The notes under the pieces were generated by a model. That model did no database searches, was not told where the DNA came from, and worked only from the letters and a program-made list of their open reading frames with translations. DNA of 15,271 nt, taken from Anaerolineales bacterium UBA5797 (GTDB lineage Bacteria; Chloroflexota; Anaerolineae; Anaerolineales; Villigracilaceae). Position numbers and translations under genes: made by a program. The stretch lies in contig DIDP01000086.1 of assembly GCA_002418205.1 (NCBI GenBank), positions 64,459 to 79,729 on the forward strand. Direction: 5' to 3'. Shown piece after piece: positions 1 through 7,883 of the stretch; within the stretch, counting starts at the first letter, position 1, and the number at the start of each line of letters is the position of its first letter.

Positions 1-1103
1 ATATAACCAAAGCCCGGTACCGCCAACCCGGGCTCAATGGTGAACACCTGACCGACCTCCAGTTTTTGATTGGGCGACTCCCCATACTTCTCCCAAAGCG
101 GACCGAGTAGCGCGCCGCCGTCGTGCGCCACGCGTCCCAGTTGGTGACCGAGGGCGTAGGGGTATTCGGGATAACCGGCGTCGGTGACGATCCCGCGCGA
201 GATCACGTCAATGGAGTTTCCGGTCACGCCGGGTTTCATCGCTTCGCGTGATTTTTCGATGGCTGTACGAATCGTAATAAATCCGCGTTGGACTTCAGGC
301 GGCGCTTCGGTCTCGCCTTCGCGCAGGATGTAGCATACGCGTTGGATGTCGGAGCAATAATCCTCATATTTCACGCCGAAATCGAAGTGGAGGATGTATC
401 CGCGTTCGATCTTGATCTCGGTCGGTCCGCTGTGCCCAACCACCTTGTTCGGTCCCGCATTCACGGCAGGATTGCCCCCGCTAGGCCAGGCATAACCGAC
501 TCCATACTCTTTCATCAACGCGTGCATGTAATTTGCCACTTCGATCTCAGTCATGCCGACTTTGATGAAGTTGAAGGTCCTTTGGTAGATCTCGTCCGTA
601 ATTTCAATGGCGCGTTTGATGCGCGCCTGTTCTTCGGGAGTCTTGCGTCCGCGCAGGGAGTTGATGACCGGCTCGGCGCTGACGAGACGGTCTGCGAAAG
701 GTGTGTCTTTCAAATAACCGCGCAGGATCTCGTACATGGCGTGGGTCAAACCGTCAGCGTGGACGTTGTTGTGGGAGGTGTTGACAGCTATTCGGTCGGG
801 GTTGAAGCGTTCGATCGTGTCGCGTAAAAGCTGGCTGATGGCGGTATCGTATCCGAGAATTTCGGTGAAAACTCCCAGTCGCTGGACCGCATCTTTTTCG
901 AGATTGCCAACGATCGCGAGCTTGCCGCCATCTCGTGTGAAGATCAGCGCGGACTGCCAGGTGAGGTCGTTGGGCCCGATCAGAAAATCGAGGACAGGGT
1001 CGCGCACGCCGGATGTTTCGCGGACGAACGTGAGCCACATATCAACATTTTGTTCCTTGAGAATTTCAACGGCTTGATTGGCTTTTTCCTGAATGATGGA
1101 CAT
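1..1103 (-). CDS. M24 family metallopeptidase (Xaa-Pro aminopeptidase-like), C-terminus off window
   Basis: Translating the reverse strand from the ATG at 1103 gives 367 codons without a stop, so the gene leaves the window at its 3' end. The product looks like a cytosolic M24 ('pita-bread' fold) dimetal aminopeptidase or creatinase-like hydrolase. Residues about 1-150 form a creatinase-type N-terminal domain and 160 onward the catalytic domain. Visible metal ligands are D241 in HFDFG, D252 in CSDIQR (the usual 11-residue spacing), H320 in GHQLGR and E357 in TIEPG; the last family glutamate should lie just beyond the window. There is no signal peptide. The start is supported by GGAG 5 nt upstream, inside the 9-nt gap after the MFS stop codon, so the two genes are probably co-transcribed. 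Xaa-Pro dipeptidase versus aminopeptidase P cannot be decided from what is visible. Confidence 0.88.
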   Translation of the reverse strand, partial: MSIIQEKANQAVEILKEQNVDMWLTFVRETSGVRDPVLDFLIGPNDLTWQSALIFTRDGGKLAIVGNLEKDAVQRLGVFTEILGYDTAISQLLRDTIERFNPDRIAVNTSHNNVHADGLTHAMYEILRGYLKDTPFADRLVSAEPVINSLRGRKTPEEQARIKRAIEITDEIYQRTFNFIKVGMTEIEVANYMHALMKEYGVGYAWPSGGNPAVNAGPNKVVGHSGPTEIKIERGYILHFDFGVKYEDYCSDIQRVCYILREGETEAPPEVQRGFITIRTAIEKSREAMKPGVTGNSIDVISRGIVTDAGYPEYPYALGHQLGRVAHDGGALLGPLWEKYGESPNQKLEVGQVFTIEPGLAVPGFGY

Positions 1104-1112
1104 CGTTTCTCC

Positions 1113-2405
1113 TTAGATCGTTTCTTTCACTGGCAGAGGGGCAGGTTTATTGAACTTGCGCGGTTCCTTGATAATGAAGATCAGGATGCCCATCATGACA
1201 ATGGAGAGGAAGGTTGATAATGCGAAGGTGACGATAAAGCCCTGTGTGTCGGCGATCCAGCCGCCGATCAGGGGGGCGATCATGGTGGCGGGTGCGGTAA
1301 GTGTCTGGGCGAGGCCAATGTAAAAAGGACGATCCGTTTCACCGCTGAAGTCGACGGTCATGGTCATGCCGTTGGTCCAGATGGAGACGTTGGCAAACCC
1401 GGTCAGGACGAAGATGGGGAAGAACCATGCCAACGATGGCGCGATCCAGGCGAGGAGTGAACTGAGGGTTGCCGATGCCGCGCCGAGGATGAGCATGGCG
1501 CGGTGACCGATCTTATCTCCCAGCCAGCCCATGCCCGCGTTGGCAACCGTCTGGGCGATCGTGAGCGTGGCTGTGAGATAGCCCGCTGTGACCTCATCCA
1601 TTTGAAAGCGGCGCAGCGCGTAGACGATGTAGAAGGCAAATCCCATGGTTGCAAATTGCGAAAGGGCGCGCGCAAGAAGGAACCAGTTGAAATTGCGGTC
1701 GCGCTTCAGGATGGTGCCCGCGCCCTGCCAGAACGGCGTTGGGTGTTCATCGATCACTTTTTCGTTGTCGGTCGGTTCGCGCGTCAGTGCCAGCGCGACC
1801 CAGGACAGGGTGAAGAAGAACACGGCAATAAAGAAACAAATGGCAAAGTTGACGGGCGCATCGTACCAGTCCAACAGGTACCCAGCGCCGATCGCCGCTC
1901 CGCTGATGAATAGGTTCGCCACCGCCGCCTGTGTACCGAAAAACGTGCCGCGTGCTTCGGGCGGGATGATCTTCGAGATCATGCTCGTCCACGGGTTGGC
2001 GGTGAAGCCTCCACCGAGGCCTTGCCAGGTGAGCAGGAGGAACGTGAGGATCAAGCCAGCCTGCAAGCCGACCTTTGGCAGGAGCAATGCCACAACGGCA
2101 AATCCCAAAAACGGGATGCGTTCATGAACGGTCATTCTCAGCACGGTATTTTTATAGCGCCGCAACCGCGCTGTCCGGCTTGCCGTGAACAACTGCGGCA
2201 GCAACCAACCTGCGGCATGGATCGCGGGGACGAGACCGATCAGTGTCGCGGAATCAGTCATCGAGGCGACAAAGAGCGGCAGGATGGTTCCGAATGAGGC
2301 GAATCCCAAAGCCGCGCCGAACATGCCGCCGTCCATCAAGCCGACGGTGATGTTGTAACGCAAATGTCTGCGGTTGAACAGTTCAACCTTGGAGAGGGGG
2401 AGCAT
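1113..2405 (-). CDS. MFS transporter, 12 predicted TM segments
   Basis: A 430-residue integral membrane protein with hydrophobic segments throughout, fitting the 12-TM major facilitator fold. A motif A-like GWLGDKIGHR lies at residues 293-302 (loop between TM8 and TM9), and a charged cytoplasmic linker at about 208-240 separates the two halves. The segment PPEARGTFFG (148-157) resembles the loop found in uncharacterised bacterial efflux-type MFS proteins. The substrate is not evident. An in-frame TAG three codons upstream of the ATG leaves no room for an earlier start. No Shine-Dalgarno sequence precedes the ATG; instead a -10-like TAGAAT ends seven bases before it, suggesting leaderless transcription. 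It is followed after 9 nt by the M24 peptidase gene, and is divergent from the TetR gene, though the TetR operator lies about 100 bp from this start. Confidence 0.88.
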   Translation of the reverse strand: MLPLSKVELFNRRHLRYNITVGLMDGGMFGAALGFASFGTILPLFVASMTDSATLIGLVPAIHAAGWLLPQLFTASRTARLRRYKNTVLRMTVHERIPFLGFAVVALLLPKVGLQAGLILTFLLLTWQGLGGGFTANPWTSMISKIIPPEARGTFFGTQAAVANLFISGAAIGAGYLLDWYDAPVNFAICFFIAVFFFTLSWVALALTREPTDNEKVIDEHPTPFWQGAGTILKRDRNFNWFLLARALSQFATMGFAFYIVYALRRFQMDEVTAGYLTATLTIAQTVANAGMGWLGDKIGHRAMLILGAASATLSSLLAWIAPSLAWFFPIFVLTGFANVSIWTNGMTMTVDFSGETDRPFYIGLAQTLTAPATMIAPLIGGWIADTQGFIVTFALSTFLSIVMMGILIFIIKEPRKFNKPAPLPVKETI

Positions 2406-2411
2406 GTCAAG

Positions 2412-2417
2412 ATTCTA
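2412..2417 (-). promoter_or_regulatory. Putative -10 element of a leaderless MFS promoter
   Basis: On the minus strand TAGAAT is followed by CTTGAC and then the ATG at 2405. With the last hexamer base at -7, +1 falls exactly on the A of the start codon. No Shine-Dalgarno sequence is present. No good -35 hexamer is seen 16-18 bp upstream, so the call rests on the -10 geometry alone. Confidence 0.4.
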
Positions 2418-2473
2418 CACCAGCGCACGGTATTTCCGCCTCCTTCCCAGGGACGGTTGATTCCGTTTCCCCC

Positions 2474-2501
2474 TTGACATTTCCCCAACCTTGAATAAAA
2501 T
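2474..2501 (+). promoter_or_regulatory. Sigma70-type promoter of the TetR-exporter operon
   Basis: TTGACA (2474-2479) and TAAAAT (2496-2501) are separated by 16 bp. The predicted start site is about 2508, which lies inside the palindrome at 2507-2520. The -35 matches consensus perfectly and the -10 matches 5 of 6. This probably drives all seven genes from tetR to the second ATPase, as no other gap in that stretch exceeds 30 nt. Confidence 0.75.
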
Positions 2502-2506
2502 AAAAA

Positions 2507-2520
2507 AACGAACGTTCGTT
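2507..2520 (+). promoter_or_regulatory. TetR-type operator (perfect 14-bp palindrome)
   Basis: AACGAACGTTCGTT is its own reverse complement. It sits over the predicted transcription start and 16 bp before the tetR ATG. Size, symmetry and placement fit an operator by which the adjacent TetR protein blocks its own promoter. That TetR is the binder is inference from position. Confidence 0.75.
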
Positions 2521-2536
2521 CATTTTTGGAGACCTG

Positions 2537-3145
2537 ATGAAAAAAGAGAAACTGAAAAAAGGGGAAGTCACCCGCCTCTCGATCGAAGATGCCGCCATCA
2601 AGTTGTTTCTGGAACAGGGTTACCATGCCACATCCATGCGGCAGATCGCGGAACGCGCCGGGCTGGCATTGGGCGGGATCTACAACCACTTTTCGAGCAA
2701 GGATGAGATCTTCGAAGCCATCATCGTTGACCAGCATCCCTACAGGAAGATCCTGCCCCTGGTCCTGGCTGTGGAAGGGGATACTGCCGAGGAGTTCTTC
2801 AAGAACGCGTTCCGGATCGTCATCCATGAACTGGGAAAACAACCGGAATTTGTTAATCTGATGTTCATTGAACTGGTTGAATTCAAGGGCAGGCATGGGG
2901 CGGTGATGCTGCGTGAAATTGCGCCAAAGGTTCTTCCCATCTTTGAAAAGATGGCGAAATCGATGAAAGGGCTGCGTGTGAAGAATCCTGCCATGTTGAT
3001 GCGCACCTTCTTCGGCATGATCATTTCCTACTTCATTACCGAAATGGTCACCTCCGGTTCGGTGATCAGTAATTTGATGCCAAAGAACACCACGGATGTT
3101 TATATCGATATCTTTCTGCACGGTATATTGAAAAGCGAGGTGTAA
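2537..3145 (+). CDS. TetR/AcrR family transcriptional regulator
   Basis: A 202-residue one-component repressor of typical TetR length. The helix-turn-helix occupies residues about 32-54, with TSMRQIAERAGLALGGIYNH reading as the classic TetR recognition region followed by FSSKDEIF. The C-terminal part (about 65-202) is a helical ligand-binding and dimer domain without recognisable ligand signature. The ATG at 2537 follows GGAG (2528-2531) by 5 nt. It is the first gene of the exporter operon and has a palindromic operator over its start site, so it probably represses itself and the exporter until an inducer binds. The layout parallels E. coli CecR (YbiH), which controls ybhGFSR; whether the two are orthologous cannot be told here. 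Confidence 0.93.
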   Translation: MKKEKLKKGEVTRLSIEDAAIKLFLEQGYHATSMRQIAERAGLALGGIYNHFSSKDEIFEAIIVDQHPYRKILPLVLAVEGDTAEEFFKNAFRIVIHELGKQPEFVNLMFIELVEFKGRHGAVMLREIAPKVLPIFEKMAKSMKGLRVKNPAMLMRTFFGMIISYFITEMVTSGSVISNLMPKNTTDVYIDIFLHGILKSEV

Positions 3146-3147
3146 CC

Positions 3148-3822
3148 ATGTTTGAGAAACAGGGGCAGCATCTCCTGCTGCTTATTGGTTTGCTTGCGGG
3201 CGTATACTTCCTCGCCACCGGCGATGTGCTGTCCGGTCAGTTGTGGGGGGGCAGCACGCAGGCATGGTTGTGGATCGCGGTCGCGACGCCGGTCGTTCAT
3301 CAGGTTGTGGTCGCGCTGTTTTGGCGGGCGGAACTGTATCACCACAAAATGACCGACTGGTTCGGTGATAACGCCTTCCCTGTTTTCAAGGTCATCTTCA
3401 CCATTTTATTCATTGGGAGGCCTGTCACGCTGATCCTGCTTGGCATTTCGAATGCCAACACGCTCGATTTGAAGCCTGCTCTGGCTTACGCCCTTGCCGT
3501 GATATTGTTCATCCCATTTGCCTACACCATGTATTCCGTCACCCATTACTTCGGTATTGACCGGGCTTACGGTGAAGACCACTTCAAACCCTCTGACTAT
3601 CGAAATAAATCCTTCGTCAAACAGGGCATGTTCAAATATACCGACAATGCCATGTATAAGTTCGGTTTCCTCATCTTGTGGGCGATCGCGCTCGTGTTTC
3701 TTTCCAAAGCCGCGTTGTTGGCGGCTGCCTTCAACCACCTGTATATCTGGGTACACTTTTATTTCACTGAATTGCCGGACATCAGGCACATTTACGGCAA
3801 TCCATCCAGGGAGCCCGTATGA
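3148..3822 (+). CDS. PEMT/ICMT-superfamily integral membrane methyltransferase-like protein
   Basis: A 224-residue polytopic protein with hydrophobic segments at about 8-25, 40-58, 78-100, 110-131 and 172-203. The C-terminal third resembles the phospholipid/isoprenylcysteine methyltransferase superfamily. FKYTDNAMYKFG (162-173) matches the DNPMY-type SAM-binding loop of phosphatidylethanolamine methyltransferases, and TELPDIRHIYG (207-217) matches the E-x-P...Y element near their C-terminus. By family it would move a methyl group from SAM to a membrane-embedded lipid or amphiphile; the substrate is unknown. The ATG lies 2 nt after the tetR stop, with GAGG inside tetR as ribosome site, and its stop overlaps the permease start by 4 bp (ATGA). 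The co-translation suggests it serves the exporter. The family call is from motifs only. Confidence 0.62.
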   Translation: MFEKQGQHLLLLIGLLAGVYFLATGDVLSGQLWGGSTQAWLWIAVATPVVHQVVVALFWRAELYHHKMTDWFGDNAFPVFKVIFTILFIGRPVTLILLGISNANTLDLKPALAYALAVILFIPFAYTMYSVTHYFGIDRAYGEDHFKPSDYRNKSFVKQGMFKYTDNAMYKFGFLILWAIALVFLSKAALLAAAFNHLYIWVHFYFTELPDIRHIYGNPSREPV

Positions 3823-4946
3823 ACTCGAGGCTGATTTCCATCATCCGCAAGGAATTCATTCAGATCCTGCGCGACCCGCGCACTCTTGCCATGATCATCG
3901 TGATCCCGATCATGCAGTTGTTCCTGCTCGGGTACTCCGCCACCAACGATGTGCGCAACGTCCCGCTCGCCGTGCTGGATCAAAGCCGCAGCACGGAATC
4001 ACGCGCACTGCTCGACGCGTACCGCGCGGCGGATTATTTCCGCATTGCGTACACGGTCCAGTCCGAAGCGGAGATCGAGACCCTCATCTCGCGCGGTGAC
4101 GCACGCGCCGCGATCATCATCCCGCCGGATTATGCCCGGCGCCTCAACGATGGGAACGCCCAGGTGGCGTTTATCCTCGACGGCTCCGATCCGACCAGCG
4201 CCTCCACCGCCTTGTCCGCGGCGCAATTGATCAGCCAGTCGCATTCGACCAAATTGCTCAGCCAGCGTTTTTCGCGTACCGGGCAGAACATGCGCATCCA
4301 GCCGCCCGTTCAGGTCCGCACGACGGTTTGGTACAACCCCGATATGATCAGCGCCTACTTCATGATCCCTGGTGTGATCGGCATGATCCTGTACGCCATC
4401 GCCGCCATCCTGACCGCCTCATCGGTTGTGCGCGAACGCGAGCGCGGCACCATCGAACAACTCATCGTCACGCCCATCCGTCCGTGGGAACTGATCGTCG
4501 GCAAGCTCATGCCGTATGTCATCCTCGGCTTCTTCAACACCATCGAAGTGCTGGCGGTGGGACATTGGTGGTTCGGCATGCCCATCCGCGGCGACCTGGG
4601 TCTGATCCTCATCCTCTCGGTTGTTTTCCTTGCCACGGGTCTGGGCATTGGCTTGTTCGCCTCCACCATCGCCAATACCCAACAGGAAGCCATGCTCACG
4701 GTCTGGATGACCCTCCTGCCGAGCATCTTCCTTTCGGGCTTTTTCTTCCCGCTTGAAGCCATGCCTGCCGTCCTGCGCTGGCTTTCCTATCTCATGCCGC
4801 TGCGTTATTACCTCGTCATCATCCGTTCGTTATTGCTCAAAGGTGTCGGCATTGAAATGATCCAGACCGATGTCATCGCCATGACCCTCTTTGCGGTCGG
4901 CATCATGACCGCCGCTGCATTGCGTTTCCGCAAGCGCCTTGATTAA
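3819..4946 (+). CDS. ABC-2 type transporter permease (YbhS/YbhR/YhhJ-like)
   Basis: A 375-residue permease with the ABC-2 layout. A short cytoplasmic N-terminus (RKEFIQILRDPR, 10-21) precedes TM1 at about 22-40, then a large external domain at about 44-175, then five more membrane segments from about 178 to 368. The cytoplasmic motif RERERGTIEQLIVTP (205-219) is the characteristic ABC-2 coupling region that contacts the ATPase. Length and architecture match the permeases of YbhF/RbbA-linked drug exporters. The start overlaps the methyltransferase stop as ATGA. The stop lies 17 nt before the adaptor gene. Only one permease gene is present in the operon, whereas the enterobacterial Ybh system has two, so a homodimer is likely. 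Confidence 0.9.
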   Translation: MNSRLISIIRKEFIQILRDPRTLAMIIVIPIMQLFLLGYSATNDVRNVPLAVLDQSRSTESRALLDAYRAADYFRIAYTVQSEAEIETLISRGDARAAIIIPPDYARRLNDGNAQVAFILDGSDPTSASTALSAAQLISQSHSTKLLSQRFSRTGQNMRIQPPVQVRTTVWYNPDMISAYFMIPGVIGMILYAIAAILTASSVVRERERGTIEQLIVTPIRPWELIVGKLMPYVILGFFNTIEVLAVGHWWFGMPIRGDLGLILILSVVFLATGLGIGLFASTIANTQQEAMLTVWMTLLPSIFLSGFFFPLEAMPAVLRWLSYLMPLRYYLVIIRSLLLKGVGIEMIQTDVIAMTLFAVGIMTAAALRFRKRLD

Positions 4947-4963
4947 CTGATAAGGAGATACCC

Positions 4964-6397
4964 ATGAACCACAGACGTCCTCCTCTGCCCGCGATCGTGA
5001 TCATCCTTTTATTGATTGCAGTGAGCGTGTACTTTATTGTCACTCAATCTTCAGCCGATACGAACGGCGCGCTGACCGCCTCCGGAACCATCGAAGCGAC
5101 CACCGTGAATGTCGCGCCGGAACTGGCTGGCAAAGTGGTCGAAGTCCTTGCCATCGAAGGACAGCCCGTTCAAACGGGCGATCCGCTTCTTCGTCTGGAC
5201 GACAGCCTGCTCACCGCCCAACGAGCCATTGCCCAAAGTGGAGTGGATTCTGCCAGGAATGCCCTGCAGACAGCCCAGAGCGCCCTTGGGATGGCGCAGG
5301 CCCAATATGACGCCGCGTTGACCGCCGCCCGTATGCAGGATGGCTCTCAACGCCTCACCGATTGGTCGAACCGCGCACCGGGCAAGTTCGACCAACCGTT
5401 GTGGTATTTCAGCCGCGAAGAACAGATCAACGCGGCGCAGGCTGAGGTTGAGTCTGCGCTTCAGGGTTTGGAGCAGGCTCAGGCTGAGGTCGAACAGGTG
5501 GTCCGGGACCTGAACAACGCTGATTTCGTCGCGGCAGAGACGCGGCTTGCCAATGCGCGTCTCGGGTATCTGATCGCCAAAGCCGTGCGTGACCGCGCCC
5601 AGTTGACGGGTGGGAAAGTCCGCCCGGAGGATGTGCAGGTGAGCCTGCCTCCATTCGTCCCAACCTATAAGGTTAAGATCGCCATTGCAAAAACGTTGAG
5701 CGGCGACAGCGACGTTCTAACCGCTGCGCAGGATGTGCTCGATGAAGCCGAGAATGAATTGGAAACAGCCCAACAGGCATATGTCGATCTGCTGACCACC
5801 GATGCGGCGAACCAGGTGATCGAAGCGCGCGCCGCGTTGACGGTGGCGCAGGAGCGTTACGAGACCGCACTGGATATGTTGAGCAGCCTGCAAACGGGCG
5901 AGCATTCCCCGCAGGTTAAGATCGCGGCAATGGCGCTCGATCAGGCAAAAGCCGCTGTGGAACAGGCGCAGGGCGGCGTGGATTCCGCACAAGCCAATCT
6001 CGAACTGCTGGATACCCAAATCGTAAAGCTGACCACTTATGCCCCGATGGACGGTGTCATTCTTACGCGTAACATCGAACCCGGTGAGTTTGTCCAGCCG
6101 GGCGCGACCGCCTTCGCCCTGGCCGACCTGAACAACCTCACGATCACCGTGTATGTTCCTGAAGACCGCTACGGCGAGATCAAGCTGGGGCTGGCCGCCG
6201 AAGTGACCGTTGACTCCTTCCCCGGCGAGACGTTCATTGCCGAGGTTATCCAGATCTCGGACCAGGCGGAATTCACCCCGCGCAATGTGCAGACCGTGGA
6301 GGGACGCAGTTCAACCGTCTATGCCATTAAGCTGAAGGTGACGAACACCGAAGGCAAGTTAAAGATCGGCATGCCGGCGGATGTGGTGTTCAAGTAA
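4964..6397 (+). CDS. HlyD-family periplasmic adaptor / membrane fusion protein (YbhG-like)
   Basis: A 477-residue protein with a single N-terminal membrane anchor (about 9-27) and no lipobox. The first lipoyl half-motif is at about 40-80 (GTIEATTVNVAPELAGKVVE, then GQPVQTGDPLLRLDD). A very long Ala/Gln/Glu-rich coiled-coil region spans about 82-350. The second lipoyl half follows (APMDGVILTRNIEPGEFVQPG), then a beta-barrel domain to the C-terminus. It would bridge the permease to the cell envelope. AAGGAG at 4952-4957 precedes the ATG at good spacing. The hairpin region is longer than in many family members, possibly two helical pairs. No outer-membrane TolC-like partner is encoded in the operon, which fits a monoderm host or an extracellular stalk role. 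Confidence 0.9.
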   Translation: MNHRRPPLPAIVIILLLIAVSVYFIVTQSSADTNGALTASGTIEATTVNVAPELAGKVVEVLAIEGQPVQTGDPLLRLDDSLLTAQRAIAQSGVDSARNALQTAQSALGMAQAQYDAALTAARMQDGSQRLTDWSNRAPGKFDQPLWYFSREEQINAAQAEVESALQGLEQAQAEVEQVVRDLNNADFVAAETRLANARLGYLIAKAVRDRAQLTGGKVRPEDVQVSLPPFVPTYKVKIAIAKTLSGDSDVLTAAQDVLDEAENELETAQQAYVDLLTTDAANQVIEARAALTVAQERYETALDMLSSLQTGEHSPQVKIAAMALDQAKAAVEQAQGGVDSAQANLELLDTQIVKLTTYAPMDGVILTRNIEPGEFVQPGATAFALADLNNLTITVYVPEDRYGEIKLGLAAEVTVDSFPGETFIAEVIQISDQAEFTPRNVQTVEGRSSTVYAIKLKVTNTEGKLKIGMPADVVFK

Positions 6398-6427
6398 CTC
6401 AATTGCACTTTGTGAAAGGAGGCTGGA

Positions 6428-6901
6428 ATGTCAAATTTTGACTGGGCAAGGATGAAGAATATCCAGAAGATCCATCGCCTGTTCTACGCGATTGGATTGG
6501 GTCCTCTCATTGGCAAACTCGTCCTCCTATTGATAACAACAGGTCGAAGGTCGGGAAAGAAACGAGTAACACCCTTGCAGTATGAATTGATTGGGGATGA
6601 TTACTATCTTGGGGCTGCCCGCGGTCTGCAGGCAGATTGGGTGCGTAACATTCGATCCGATCCACATGTGGATGTTCAGGTGGGTGGGAAACATATTCGG
6701 GGCATTGCCGAAGTCGTTAACGATCCTTCCAGGTTTGCTGATTTTCTGGAGGTACGACTTGAAAGGCATCCACGCATGATCGGTTTGATCATGGAGAAGG
6801 CACACGGATTACCAAGGTATCCCAGCCGGGAACAATTGGAAGGTCTGGCTGAAGAAGAGGCATTGGTGATCGTTCATCCCCAGCCATTTAGTGAGAATTA
6901 A
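6428..6901 (+). CDS. Nitroreductase/deazaflavin-dependent oxidoreductase family protein (Ddn-like, DUF385)
   Basis: A 157-residue soluble split-barrel protein of the flavin/deazaflavin oxidoreductase group. TTGRRSGKKRVTPL (37-50) is the family phosphate-binding segment, and GLQADWVRNIRSDP (66-79) matches the second conserved block (G-x-x-x-DW-x-x-N-x-x-x-x-P). Relatives use F420 or FMN to reduce small organic compounds; which cofactor is used here cannot be read. A near-perfect AAAGGAGG at 6415-6422 precedes the ATG. It sits inside the exporter operon, 30 nt after the adaptor and ending 1 nt before the GTG of the first ATPase. Its codon choice looks more A/T-rich than that of the genes on both sides, so it may be a later insertion. 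A detoxifying role linked to export is inference. Confidence 0.82.
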   Translation: MSNFDWARMKNIQKIHRLFYAIGLGPLIGKLVLLLITTGRRSGKKRVTPLQYELIGDDYYLGAARGLQADWVRNIRSDPHVDVQVGGKHIRGIAEVVNDPSRFADFLEVRLERHPRMIGLIMEKAHGLPRYPSREQLEGLAEEEALVIVHPQPFSEN

Positions 6902-6902
6902 C

Positions 6903-7883
6903 GTGACAGAATATTTGGTCCAAGCAACCAACCTCCATAAGCATTTTGGCGGCACCCGCGCTGTGGATGGAGTTTCCCTGCAGATCCAACCCGGCGAGAT
7001 CTACGGACTTGTCGGCGCGGATGGCGCGGGCAAGACAACCACCATCCGCCTGCTCGTCGGCGCCCTCAAAGCGGATGCGGGCGAGGCCAATATCTGTGGC
7101 TACGATATCAACAGGCAGACCGAACAAGCCCGTTCGCAGTTCGGATACCTCTCGCAGAGATTTTCGCTGTACGAAGATTTGACCGTGCTCGAGAACATCC
7201 GTTTTTTTGCCGAGGTGCGCGGACTGAGATCGAACGAGTGGCTGCCGCGTTGCATGGAGATCCTTGGGTTTGTGGGTCTCGAGAAATTTACCGAACGAAA
7301 GGCCGGTCAACTCTCCGGTGGGATGAAACAAAAACTTGGCCTGGCATCTGCTCTCGTCACACGCCCAAAAGTGTTACTGCTCGATGAACCCACCACCGGC
7401 GTTGACCCGGTCACACGCCAGGACTTCTGGCAATTGGTGATCAAACTTGTTTCGACCCCCCTTTCTGGCACTTCTACCGTTTTCGGAGAAGATGGGGAAA
7501 GCAGGAGAGGAGTCCTTATCTCCACGCCCTACATGGACGAAGCCTCGCGTTGCCATCGTGTTGGATTTATGAAAGCCGGTCGCATCATTGCCGAGGATAC
7601 GCCGTCGAACCTGCGCGCCCGCCTCAACGGACGCGTCATCGAGTTGCGCGGCTCCCCGCTGAATCTACTCCGGCATGTGGCGCACAAGGATGTGGATGTG
7701 GAGGACGTTCAGGCGTTCGGCGATCGACTGCACATCCGCGTCGGGGCGGGAAAGGCCCAGGATGTTTTGAACAGGCTCAAGTCCGAGATTCGAAGCGCAG
7801 GCGGGCACGTGGATGAACTCCGGGTTGTGAACCCTGTCCTCGAGGATGTCTTCATTGCTTTATCGGAGTCCGCTCATGAGTGA
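6903..7883 (+). CDS. ABC transporter ATP-binding protein, first NBD (YbhF N-half-like), degenerate H-loop
   Basis: A 326-residue nucleotide-binding domain. Walker A GADGAGKTT is at 38-46, Q-loop Q85 in YLSQRF, signature LSGGM at 137-141, and Walker B LLLDEP at 158-163 followed by D-loop TTGVDP. The H-loop reads STPYMDEA, with P209 in place of the catalytic histidine. About 15 extra residues lie around 184-202, between Walker B and the H-loop, compared with the neighbouring ATPase. The GTG at 6903 is chosen because GTGAG (6891-6895) is 7 nt upstream and because it starts right after the previous stop. An in-frame GTG at 6891 is possible but would overlap that gene. Its last 8 bp overlap the next gene. 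It probably pairs with that second ATPase, making an asymmetric dimer. Confidence 0.9.
   Translation: MTEYLVQATNLHKHFGGTRAVDGVSLQIQPGEIYGLVGADGAGKTTTIRLLVGALKADAGEANICGYDINRQTEQARSQFGYLSQRFSLYEDLTVLENIRFFAEVRGLRSNEWLPRCMEILGFVGLEKFTERKAGQLSGGMKQKLGLASALVTRPKVLLLDEPTTGVDPVTRQDFWQLVIKLVSTPLSGTSTVFGEDGESRRGVLISTPYMDEASRCHRVGFMKAGRIIAEDTPSNLRARLNGRVIELRGSPLNLLRHVAHKDVDVEDVQAFGDRLHIRVGAGKAQDVLNRLKSEIRSAGGHVDELRVVNPVLEDVFIALSESAHE

Noticed and set aside
288..827. 179-codon plus-strand open frame
   Set aside because: Shadow of the M24 peptidase, whose four metal ligands are read on the other strand.
2336..3121. 261-codon open frame on the minus strand across tetR
   Set aside because: Antisense to a clear TetR gene with HTH, promoter and ribosome site; the translation is His/Gln-rich without family features.
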